From Cyanobium sp. ATX 6A2 (GTDB lineage Bacteria; Cyanobacteriota; Cyanobacteriia; PCC-6307; Cyanobiaceae), in the NCBI RefSeq assembly GCF_024346355.1, contig NZ_JAGQCU010000005.1, forward strand, positions 62,001 through 126,000: DNA of 64,000 nt, in the 5' to 3' direction. Shown here one piece after another: positions 41,064 to 52,072 of this stretch. How positions within the stretch are numbered: the first letter of the stretch is position 1; each line of letters starts with the position of its first letter. The translations under genes and the position numbers were made by a program. The notes under the pieces are model-generated. The model did no database searches. It saw nothing but the letters and a program-made list of their open reading frames with translations, and was not told the DNA's origin.

Positions 41064-41876
41064 ATGGTGCGCGAAAGTACGGATGTCCAACCGTCTGATT
41101 CGATGGGCTTCCGCTACCTCGATCGCATCGCCACCGAGGACAACATCCGCTCCTTTCTGGAACTGGCCGACCTGGCCGCCGGTGCCGGCAGCTCCGCCCA
41201 GAACGTGTTTCTGTTGTCGCACCGGCTGCGGGGCTCGATCCCGATGCAGCTGTGCCGCAAGCGGCTCGGCCGCGATCCCCAGGCCCAGGCACTGATCGAC
41301 TCCAGACGGCTCTGCGGGCCCTACGACAGTGCCGCGCTGCGTGCATTGCCGAAGGGAAGCCTCGGCCACACCTACGCCACCATTCTGGAAACGCTGGGCT
41401 ACGACATCAACTTCTTTCCCGAGCCCGCGTTCTACAACAATCTGGAAAGCGATGCCGACTACATCAACTATCGGGTTTATGCCACCCATGATCTGCATCA
41501 CATCCTCACCGGATTCAGCCTCGACAACTTCGGCGAGCTGGGGGTGATCAGCGTCAGCGTGGCCCAGTTCTCCCACCCGGGCCTGATGTTCACCGACCTG
41601 ATGGCGCTGCTGCTGCAGTGGCTGCGCAGCGACACCCCGATCGACGAACTGGAGACACCCGAGGAACAGGCGCGCACCGCCGCCTACGCCTTCGGCCGCA
41701 TCAGCCAGGGGCTGGAGATGGGCCTGGCGGCCCGGCCCCTGTTCCCGGTGCTGTGGGAAGAGCAGATGCACCGCAACCTGGATGAGCTGCGCGCCGAACT
41801 CGGCATCGAGGCCGTGCGCGAGGGCCCCTGGAGCTGGCACGCCGACCCCAGGCTGCAGACAGCCCTTGCCGGCTGA
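41064..41876 (+). CDS. Coq4 family protein
   Basis: 270 residues. The Coq4 zinc motif H-D-x-x-H-x11-E is intact: HDLHHILTGFSLDNFGE, with the glutamate exactly 11 residues after the second histidine. The segment preceding it, LGHTYATILETLGYDINFF, and the segment following, VISVSVAQFSHPGLMFTDLM, fit the family. In eukaryotes and many bacteria Coq4 works in ubiquinone synthesis, with recent evidence for an oxidative decarboxylase step at ring carbon 1. Cyanobacteria make plastoquinone rather than ubiquinone, so its use here is open. A second start at M14 is possible. Confidence 0.82.
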   Translation: MVRESTDVQPSDSMGFRYLDRIATEDNIRSFLELADLAAGAGSSAQNVFLLSHRLRGSIPMQLCRKRLGRDPQAQALIDSRRLCGPYDSAALRALPKGSLGHTYATILETLGYDINFFPEPAFYNNLESDADYINYRVYATHDLHHILTGFSLDNFGELGVISVSVAQFSHPGLMFTDLMALLLQWLRSDTPIDELETPEEQARTAAYAFGRISQGLEMGLAARPLFPVLWEEQMHRNLDELRAELGIEAVREGPWSWHADPRLQTALAG

Positions 41877-41919
41877 ACGGCGCAGGCGGCAGGAGAGGAT
41901 CCCGAGGGGCCCGAGGGTC

Positions 41920-42372
41920 TCAGTCGTCCGGGAGCGATCCGGCGCGGCGGCGGCTGCTCTTGAGGGCCGCGCGCCGCTGCTTGGCCGCCAGGCGCCGCTC
42001 CACCGCCGCGCGGCCGGGACGGGTGGCCCGGCGGGCGGGCGGCGGCGGCCGCAGGGCCTCGCGCAGCACGGCCTCCAGTCGCCGCTGGGCAGCCACGCGG
42101 TTGCGCCACTGGGAGCGGTGCTCGCTGGCGCTGATCTGCAACGCACCCCCCACCAGCCGCCCCCGCAGGCGCTCCAGGGCCCGCGCCTTGAGGGCAGGCG
42201 GCAACGCCGAGGATGCCGCCAGGTCGAACACCAGCTCCACCCGCGAATCGGTGGTGTTCACGTTCTGGCCGCCGGGTCCGCCGGAACGGGAGAAGCGCCA
42301 GCGCAGGTCGCTGGCGGGAATGCGCAGAGCATCCCCGATCCGCAGGTCGTCGCTGGGTCGCTCACCGGCCAT
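41920..42372 (-). CDS. arfB: ArfB/ICT1-type peptidyl-tRNA hydrolase (ribosome rescue)
   Basis: 150 residues. The catalytic GGQ motif is in RFSRSGGPGGQNVNTTDSRV, the release-factor domain. The basic C-terminal tail (ARRATRPGRAAVERRLAAKQ then RRAALKSSRRRAG) is the element that enters the empty mRNA channel of stalled ribosomes in ArfB. The length matches the family. It releases nascent chains from non-stop ribosomes. Convergent with the Coq4 gene, with 43 bases between the stops. Confidence 0.92.
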   Translation of the reverse strand: MAGERPSDDLRIGDALRIPASDLRWRFSRSGGPGGQNVNTTDSRVELVFDLAASSALPPALKARALERLRGRLVGGALQISASEHRSQWRNRVAAQRRLEAVLREALRPPPPARRATRPGRAAVERRLAAKQRRAALKSSRRRAGSLPDD

Positions 42373-42464
42373 GCCGCCAGCCTGGCAGGGGCCCGCGCGA
42401 CCAGACAGCCCCAGCTGAGCCGACCCGGCCGGACGCTTAGCTGGAGCCGATCGCGTCTTCGCCG

Positions 42465-43361
42465 GTGACCCATCCCTCCTCGAGTGCCACTCCGAGCCCC
42501 GCTGCGCCCCCGCCCGCCACCCCGGGCTGGGTGGATGAGGTCTTCGACGGCGTGCGCTACGGCCTGGCCGGCCGGGTGATCGCCGAGCGGCAGTCAGCCT
42601 TCCAGCGGCTCACGATCATCGACAGCGACCGCTACGGCCGGGGCCTGCTGCTCGATGGCTGCTGGATGACCGCCGAGCGCCAGGAGCGGCACTACCACGA
42701 GCCGCTGGTGCACCCGGCCCTGTGCGGCGCCGAGGCCATCGAGCGGGTGCTGGTGATCGGCGGCGGCGATGGCGGCACCGCCCGCGAATGCCTGCGCCAC
42801 CCGGGTGTGCGCCACCTGGACATGGTGGAGATCGACGGCCTGGTGGTGGAGTGGAGCCAGCAACACCTGGCCAGCATCGGTGGGGGCTGCTGGAGCGATC
42901 CCCGCTTCCAGCTCACCGTGGGTGACGGCATCGCCTGGGTGCGCGAGGCCAGCGCGGCCAGCTACGACGTGGTGATCGTGGACGGTTCCGATCCGGCAGG
43001 GCCGGCCGAGGGCCTGTTCAACCGGGCCTTCTTCGAACACTGCCGGCGCATCCTGCGGCCCGGCGGCGTGTTCGCCACCCAGAGCGAATCACCGGAGGCC
43101 TTCCGCGCCGTGCACATCGACACCGTGCGCCTGCTGCGGGAGGTGTTCGGCCACGCCGATCCGCTCTACGGCTGGGTGCCGATGTACCCGAGCGGCTGGT
43201 GGAGCTGGACCTTCGCCGCCAGCGACGGCCCCCGCTACCGCCAGCCACGGCCCGAGCGCGCCGCCACCATCACCGCCGGCTGTGAGATCTGGAGTCCCCG
43301 CTGGCAGCGCGGCGGCTTCGAGGCCATGCCGGCCTTCGTGGAGCGGGCCCTCGCCGGCTGA
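42465..43361 (+). CDS. speE: Spermidine synthase (polyamine aminopropyltransferase)
   Basis: 298 residues, GTG start. Nucleotide-binding loop [20 protein letters not shown], acidic residue in [20 protein letters not shown], and [10 protein letters not shown] are the SpeE hallmarks; the Asp in DGSDP is the catalytic proton acceptor region. It transfers an aminopropyl group from decarboxylated SAM to putrescine (or a related amine). speB starts 38 bases later on the same strand, so the two polyamine genes form a pair. The first 20 residues are Pro/Ser/Ala-rich. Confidence 0.93.
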   Translation: MTHPSSSATPSPAAPPPATPGWVDEVFDGVRYGLAGRVIAERQSAFQRLTIIDSDRYGRGLLLDGCWMTAERQERHYHEPLVHPALCGAEAIERVLVIGGGDGGTARECLRHPGVRHLDMVEIDGLVVEWSQQHLASIGGGCWSDPRFQLTVGDGIAWVREASAASYDVVIVDGSDPAGPAEGLFNRAFFEHCRRILRPGGVFATQSESPEAFRAVHIDTVRLLREVFGHADPLYGWVPMYPSGWWSWTFAASDGPRYRQPRPERAATITAGCEIWSPRWQRGGFEAMPAFVERALAG

Positions 43362-43399
43362 ACGGCGGCAGCGGGCACTGAGCAGCGGAGACTGAACCG

Positions 43400-44275
43400 A
43401 TGAGCGATCACCACCCCTCCCACCACGTTCTGTTCGACACCGACGGGGCGGTGTTCATGGCCAGCCGCCGCGACCCGGCCGGTTGCCGGGTGGGCCTGTT
43501 CGGCGTGCCCTACGACGGCACCACCTCCTTCCGCCCCGGCACCCGCTTCGGGCCGGCGGCGATCCGCGAGGTGAGCCAGGGGCTGGAAACCTATTGCCCC
43601 CAGCTGGATCGGGATCTGGAGGATCTGGCCTTCGCCGACCTGGGCGCCGTGGCCATCCCCTATGGAGCCCCGGAGCCGGTGGTGGCCGCCGTGAAGCGGG
43701 CCGCAGAAGCGGTGCTGGCCCAGGGCCTGAAGCCCCTGATGCTGGGGGGCGAGCATTCGATCAGCTCCGGCGCGGTGGCGGCCGTGGCGGAGCGCCACCC
43801 GGAGCTGGTGCTGGTGCAGCTCGACGCCCACGCCGATCTGCGCCAGGAGTGGCTGGGCGCCCGCCACAGTCACGCCTGCGCCATGCGTCGCTGTCTGGAG
43901 GTGCTGCCCAGCCAGCGGCTGCTGCAGATCGCCATCCGCAGCGGCACCGCCGAGGAGTTCCATGAGCTGCGCGGCAGTGGCCGGCTGGTGGCGATCGATG
44001 CCATGGCCGCGGCCCTGCGCCCTCTGCGCGGCCAGCCCCTCTATCTCACCGTCGACCTCGACTGGTTCGATCCAGCCGTGATGCCCGGCACCGGCACCCC
44101 CGAGCCTGGGGGCTTCCTGTGGCGGGATTTCGCCGCCCTGGTGGAGGAACTGCGCCACCACCGCCTGGTGGCCGCCGACGTGGTGGAACTGGCGCCCCAG
44201 CTGGACGGAAGCGGGATCAGCAGCGTGCTGGCCGCCAAGGTGGTGCGCAGCCTGCTGCTGGTGCTGGGGGGTTGA
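43400..44275 (+). CDS. speB: Agmatinase (ureohydrolase family)
   Basis: 291 residues. Manganese ligands are in GGEHS, DAHADLRQEW and DLDWFDP, arranged as in arginase/agmatinase; AFFDPPxG-type substrate loops are seen as VPYDGTTSFRPGTRFGPAAI. It hydrolyses agmatine to putrescine and urea. With speE next door, it supplies spermidine; its urea product may connect with the urt transporter genes at 59-64 kb, but that link is inferred. The stop lies 9 bases before the convergent cyclic-nucleotide-domain gene. Confidence 0.9.
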   Translation: MSDHHPSHHVLFDTDGAVFMASRRDPAGCRVGLFGVPYDGTTSFRPGTRFGPAAIREVSQGLETYCPQLDRDLEDLAFADLGAVAIPYGAPEPVVAAVKRAAEAVLAQGLKPLMLGGEHSISSGAVAAVAERHPELVLVQLDAHADLRQEWLGARHSHACAMRRCLEVLPSQRLLQIAIRSGTAEEFHELRGSGRLVAIDAMAAALRPLRGQPLYLTVDLDWFDPAVMPGTGTPEPGGFLWRDFAALVEELRHHRLVAADVVELAPQLDGSGISSVLAAKVVRSLLLVLGG

Positions 44276-44284
44276 TCGAGGCAA

Positions 44285-44683
44285 TCAGTAGCAGCAGGTG
44301 CCGCTGGTGCGCTGCTCGCGCAGGCGGTCGTGCTGCTGACCGATCAACAGGAGCGCCAGGGTGGGATGGTTGTGGAGCAGGTTGAGAAAGTGCAGGCGCT
44401 CGAGCCGCAGAATCTCCACCGGGGTCCGGGCGATGGCGGTGTTGTCGTGACGACCGACGCCCCACACGATGTCCTGGTAACAGAACAGCTCACCAGGCCT
44501 GTAGCAGAGCTTTTCGCCGTCGCGCCCGATCAGCTCGATGATCCCTCGACGGATGCCGTAGATGGCGTCGGCCTGCATGCCCTGCTCGAACACCGTGGCT
44601 CCGGTGGGCAGGGCGAGGTGCTCGCACTCCACCTGCACAGCCATCAGATCAATGGCGGCATGCAGGAGGGGTGTGGTGACCAA
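44285..44683 (-). CDS. Crp-type cyclic-nucleotide-binding-domain protein without an HTH
   Basis: 132 residues (a later ATG at 44644 gives about 119). The cupin-like CNBD of Crp/FNR proteins is visible: LALPTGATVFEQGMQADAIY, GIRRGIIELIGRDGEKLCYR and GELFCYQDIVWGVG, then a helix LERLHFLNLLHNHPTLALLL. There is no DNA-binding domain after it, and the protein ends QRTSGTCCY. It is therefore not a typical transcription factor; it might be a ligand-sensing protein or a truncated relative of NtcA/Crp. A start at TTG 44683 or ATG 44644 cannot be decided. Confidence 0.68.
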   Translation of the reverse strand: MVTTPLLHAAIDLMAVQVECEHLALPTGATVFEQGMQADAIYGIRRGIIELIGRDGEKLCYRPGELFCYQDIVWGVGRHDNTAIARTPVEILRLERLHFLNLLHNHPTLALLLIGQQHDRLREQRTSGTCCY

Positions 44684-44817
44684 GAGCGGCAGCGGCGAAC
44701 GAGAGGCGGCAGTGGAGTGCCACCGCAGACGTTAGATAGGGATTGGCAAAATTGAGGACCGTGCGGGGATTTCCCTACCGCCGCCGCCGAACTGGCCTCG
44801 CCTGGCGGCCTCAGGCC

Positions 44818-45072
44818 TCAGTCCTGAAGCTGGGGCAGGAGCATCTCCAGGCTCAGCTGCTGGCAGCGAGCGCCCACCTGGGGATCCGCCGAGGCTCCAC
44901 CGGAGGCCATGCCGGCGGGCAGTTGCGGCGGCCGGGCAGTCCAGTGGTGGCACCAGAGCTCCCCGGACAGCTCGGCGTGGATGGCGAGCTGGCGCAGCCG
45001 GCACCATCCCGCGCTGCTCCCCTGGGGGTTCGCGCAGTGACGGCAACTGCGGCAGCTGGGACGGTGGGGCAT
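44818..45072 (-). CDS. Small cysteine-rich conserved hypothetical protein
   Basis: 84 residues from the ATG at 45072 (an upstream frame starts at 45126). The cluster CRSCRHCANP near the N-terminus and WCRLRQLAIHAELSGELWCH with CHHWTARPPQLP contains about five cysteines spaced as in small zinc-binding proteins of picocyanobacteria. No name known. The tail is Gln/Leu-rich (CQQLSLEMLLPQLQD). It lies between the CNBD gene and gcvT and is divergent from gcvT, with 231 bases between the starts. Confidence 0.58.
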   Translation of the reverse strand: MPHRPSCRSCRHCANPQGSSAGWCRLRQLAIHAELSGELWCHHWTARPPQLPAGMASGGASADPQVGARCQQLSLEMLLPQLQD

Positions 45073-45303
45073 GGCTGGATGACCAGGTGGGTGGATGCAA
45101 CGCCAGTTATCAGCGAGCCCAGACACTAGGGGGTTGACGCGCGGGTGCAGGGGCGGTTACCCGTTCTTTCGAATGTCTTCCCAAGCCGCGTCCAAGTCCC
45201 CCCTCGCCCGGCCGCTGCTGTTGCTGCTCTTCTGCCCGATGGCGGCCGCCGCCGCTGGTGCTTGGCGCCTCCAATAGCCTCGCTCCACCCGCCAGCCGGC
45301 CCC

Positions 45304-46470
<1,167 letters not shown>

Positions 46471-46514
46471 CCCGCCTGGATGGGAAGATCGCCCATTGCC
46501 TAGGACCTCCCGGT

Positions 46515-48338
46515 ATGCGCAGCCACGGGTGCGGCGACCTGCGTCAGGACGCCACCGGCCAGCAGGTGCAGCTCTGCGGCTGGGTGGACCGGCGCCGCGA
46601 CCACGGCGGCGTGATCTTCATCGATCTGCGCGACCGCAGCGGCACGATGCAGATCACCGTGGACCCCGACAACGGCGCCGACACCTTCGCCGTGGCCGAG
46701 CATCTGCGCAACGAAACCGTGATCCTGGTGAACGGCACGGTGCGGGAGCGGCCGGCCGAATCGATCAACGAGAAACTCGCCACCGGCCGTATGGAGGTGC
46801 TGGCCGCCGGCATCACCGTGCTCAACCCGGTGAAGGGGATCCTGCCCTTCCCGGTGTCGGTGCACGACGAGGAGAACACCCGCGAGGACCTGCGTCTGCG
46901 CCACCGCTACCTCGATCTGCGCCGCGAGCGCATGAACGCCAACCTGCGCCTGCGCCACCGCGCCGTGCAGGCGATGCGGCGGTTCCTGGAGGACGCCGGC
47001 TTCATCGAGGTGGAAACGCCGATACTCACCCGCTCCACCCCCGAGGGCGCCCGCGACTATCTGGTGCCCAGCCGGGTGTGCGGCGGGGATTGGTTCGCCC
47101 TGCCCCAGTCGCCCCAGCTGTTCAAGCAGCTGCTGATGGTGGGGGGCCTGGAGCGCTACTACCAGATCGCGCGCTGCTTCCGCGATGAAGACCTGCGCGC
47201 CGACCGCCAGCCGGAGTTCACCCAGCTGGACCTGGAGATGAGCTTCATGGACCAGGAGCAGATCCTGGCGCTCAACGAGGGGCTGATCACCGCGATCTGG
47301 AAGGCGGTGAAGGGCATCGAGCTGCCGCGGCCGTTCCCGCGCCTCACCTGGCATGAGGCCATGGCGCGCTACGGCACCGACCGGCCCGACACCCGCTACG
47401 GCCTGGAGCTCACCGACGTGAGCGACATCGTGGCGGACATGGGCTTCAAGGTCTTCTCCGGCGCCGTGAAAGCCGGCGGGTCGGTGAAGGCCATCGCCGT
47501 GCCGGGCGGCAACGAGGCGATCAGCAACGTTCGCATCAAGCCCGGTGGTGATGTGTTCAGTGAGGCCCAGGCGGCCGGCGCCGGCGGTCTGGCCTTCATC
47601 CGCGTGCGCGAGGGCGGTGAGATCGACAGCATCGGCGCCATCAAGGACAACCTCAGCGAGGAGAAGAAGGCCGAGCTGCTGGCGCGCACCGGCGCCGAGG
47701 CCGGCACCCTGCTGCTGTTCGGCGCCGGCGACACCGCCACCGTGAACAAGGCCCTCGACCGGGTGCGGCAGTTCCTGGCCCGCCAGCTGGGCCTGGTGCG
47801 GCCCGAGCGCGAGAACGACACCTGGAACTTCCTCTGGGTGGTGGATTTCCCGATGTTCGAGTTCAACATCGGCGAAAACCGCCTCGAGGCCCTGCACCAC
47901 CCCTTCTGCGCCCCCAACCCGGCCGACATCGGCACCGATCCGGCGCGCTGGGCCGACGCCCTGCCCAGCGCCCGCGCCCAGGCCTACGACCTGGTGCTCA
48001 ACGGCCTGGAGCTGGGCGGTGGCTCGCTGCGCATCCACGACTCAGCCCTGCAGCGCCAGGTGCTGCAGACCATCGGCCTGCCTGCCGAGGAGGCCGAGCG
48101 CCAGTTCGGCTTCCTGCTGGAGGCCCTCGACATGGGCGCCCCGCCCCACGGCGGCCTGGCCTACGGGGTGGACCGGATCGTGATGCTGCTGGCGGGCGAG
48201 GAGTCGATCCGCGACACAATTGCCTTCCCGAAAACCCAGCAGGCCCGCTGCCTGCTCACCCAGGCCCCGGCCGGGGTGGCCGACAAGCAGCTCCAGGAGC
48301 TGCACGTGGCCAGCACCTGGAGCGACGAGGAGGCCTGA
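46515..48338 (+). CDS. aspS: Aspartyl-tRNA synthetase
   Basis: 607 residues from the ATG at 46515; an earlier GTG at 46467 exists but the residues before M17 show no family pattern. OB-fold ([20 protein letters not shown]), class II motif 2 ([20 protein letters not shown]), the GAD insertion domain typical of bacterial-type enzymes, and motif 3 ([20 protein letters not shown]) are present. It charges tRNA-Asp, and bacterial enzymes of this type may also charge tRNA-Asn. It starts 44 bases after gcvT. Confidence 0.96.
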   Translation: MRSHGCGDLRQDATGQQVQLCGWVDRRRDHGGVIFIDLRDRSGTMQITVDPDNGADTFAVAEHLRNETVILVNGTVRERPAESINEKLATGRMEVLAAGITVLNPVKGILPFPVSVHDEENTREDLRLRHRYLDLRRERMNANLRLRHRAVQAMRRFLEDAGFIEVETPILTRSTPEGARDYLVPSRVCGGDWFALPQSPQLFKQLLMVGGLERYYQIARCFRDEDLRADRQPEFTQLDLEMSFMDQEQILALNEGLITAIWKAVKGIELPRPFPRLTWHEAMARYGTDRPDTRYGLELTDVSDIVADMGFKVFSGAVKAGGSVKAIAVPGGNEAISNVRIKPGGDVFSEAQAAGAGGLAFIRVREGGEIDSIGAIKDNLSEEKKAELLARTGAEAGTLLLFGAGDTATVNKALDRVRQFLARQLGLVRPERENDTWNFLWVVDFPMFEFNIGENRLEALHHPFCAPNPADIGTDPARWADALPSARAQAYDLVLNGLELGGGSLRIHDSALQRQVLQTIGLPAEEAERQFGFLLEALDMGAPPHGGLAYGVDRIVMLLAGEESIRDTIAFPKTQQARCLLTQAPAGVADKQLQELHVASTWSDEEA

Positions 48339-48374
48339 GGCAGGCCGCCGGGGGACAGCGCACCGCTGCTCTGC

Positions 48375-48392
48375 TAAAACGTAGTCACTACG
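48375..48392 (+). promoter_or_regulatory. Candidate dps promoter with an overlapping palindrome
   Basis: TAAAAC at 48375-48380, preceded by TGC (extended -10 type), is followed by the palindrome CGTAG-TCA-CTACG at 48380-48392. If transcription begins about 7-8 bases after the -10 box, the palindrome covers the start site, a position typical of a repressor operator. The dps ATG follows at 48405. Confidence 0.4.
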
Positions 48393-48404
48393 AGTTAGAG
48401 AGAC

Positions 48405-48893
48405 ATGGCTTCCGTCACCGCCCCCCCGATCGACATCGGCATCCCCGAGGCCCAGCGCCAGCAGATCGCCGAAGGCCTGGGCCGCGTGCTCGCCGACAGC
48501 ACCGTGCTCTACGCCAAGACCCACGGCTTCCACTGGAACGTCACCGGGCCGATGTTCAACACGCTCCACCTGATGTTCATGGAGCAGTACACCGAGCTCT
48601 GGAACGCCCTCGACGAGATCGCCGAGCGCATCCGCGCCCTGGGCTGCCCCGCGCCCTTCGGCGGCAGCACCTACAGCGGCCTCTCCTCGGTGCCCGAAAC
48701 CGAAGGCATCCCCACCGCCCTGGAGATGGTGCGGGAGCTGGTGGAGGGCCATGAGGCCGTGGCCCGCACCATCCGCGGCGTGTTCGCCGTGGCCGAGGAC
48801 GCCAACGACCAGCCCACCGCCGACCTGCTCACCCAGCGGCTGCAGATTCACGAGAAGACCGCCTGGATGCTGCGCAGCCTGCTTGAAAGCTGA
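48405..48893 (+). CDS. dps: Dps-family ferritin-like DNA-protection protein
   Basis: 162 residues. The intersubunit ferroxidase centre residues are in KTHGFHWNVTGPMFNTLHL (H, H-W and D/E region), and EQYTELWNALDEIAERIRALG carries the paired acidic ligands; the C-terminal NDQPTADLLTQRLQIHEKTAW matches the Dps tail helix. The 12-mer stores iron and limits Fenton chemistry. It is read as a single gene from its own promoter, followed by a 316-base non-coding stretch. Confidence 0.94.
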   Translation: MASVTAPPIDIGIPEAQRQQIAEGLGRVLADSTVLYAKTHGFHWNVTGPMFNTLHLMFMEQYTELWNALDEIAERIRALGCPAPFGGSTYSGLSSVPETEGIPTALEMVRELVEGHEAVARTIRGVFAVAEDANDQPTADLLTQRLQIHEKTAWMLRSLLES

Positions 48894-48915
48894 GGTTGCT
48901 CGGTGCGACTTGCAG

Positions 48916-48983
48916 CGGTGCGACTGGCGTCGGCCGGGCGAACCCGCTGCGCGGGTAACGCCGGCCTCTCACCAGCCGCACCG
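48916..48983 (+). repeat. Palindromic element A (first arm of inverted pair)
   Basis: Outer stem CGGTGCGACTGG (48916-48927) with CCAGCCGCACCG (48972-48983), one mismatch. Inside, GGCCGGGCG (48932-48940) pairs with CGCCGGCC (48959-48966) with a one-base bulge, then ACCCGC (48942-48947) pairs with GCGGGT (48951-48956) around a TGC loop. The core at 48932-48973 is close to the reverse complement of element B at 49104-49143. It could terminate dps transcription, but no T-tract follows. Confidence 0.8.
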
Positions 48984-49086
48984 ACAACCCGGCAGCCCGA
49001 TGGTGGGACCGTCGGTGCTGACGTTGAAGCCGTGACGCTGCCCAGATGACGCCGCAACAGCGGCGGACTTGCCCATCCCACTGGCT
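48984..49086. other. Spacer between the two palindromic elements
   Basis: About 103 bases with a further small hairpin, CGCCGC (49050-49055) against GCGGCG (49060-49065) with AACA loop. No coding frame with credible composition was found here. It lies within the 48894-49209 non-coding stretch separating dps and pyrG. Confidence 0.5.
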
Positions 49087-49164
49087 CCTGGGGGCCGTGA
49101 TGCGGTGAGGCCGGCGTTGCCCGCCCCGCGGGCTCGCCCGGCCGAACCCAGCACGGCCCCCAGG
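49087..49164 (+). repeat. Palindromic element B (second arm, inverted orientation)
   Basis: Outer stem CCTGGGGGCCGTG (49087-49099) and CACGGCCCCCAGG (49152-49164), perfect 13 bp. The core GGCCGGCG (49109-49116) pairs with CGCCCGGCC (49135-49143) with a bulge; GCCCGC (49119-49124) pairs with GCGGGC (49128-49133) around CCC. Compared with element A, the A:T pair at the base of the inner stem (ACCCGC/GCGGGT) is G:C (GCCCGC/GCGGGC), so pairing is kept although the bases differ. Confidence 0.8.
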
Positions 49165-49191
49165 CACGTCTTGTGGCCACGGGTACATTGA

Positions 49192-52071
<2,880 letters not shown>

Positions 52072-52072
<1 letters not shown>

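Noticed and set aside
45173-45277. Plus-strand frame of 34 residues before gcvT with a signal-like helix
   Set aside because: Short, no ribosome-binding site, Ala/Leu repeats only, and it lies in the gcvT upstream region; not enough support for a gene.
45073-45303. Glycine riboswitch before gcvT
   Set aside because: Looked for the aptamer's conserved core and paired stems in the 231-base gap and saw none.
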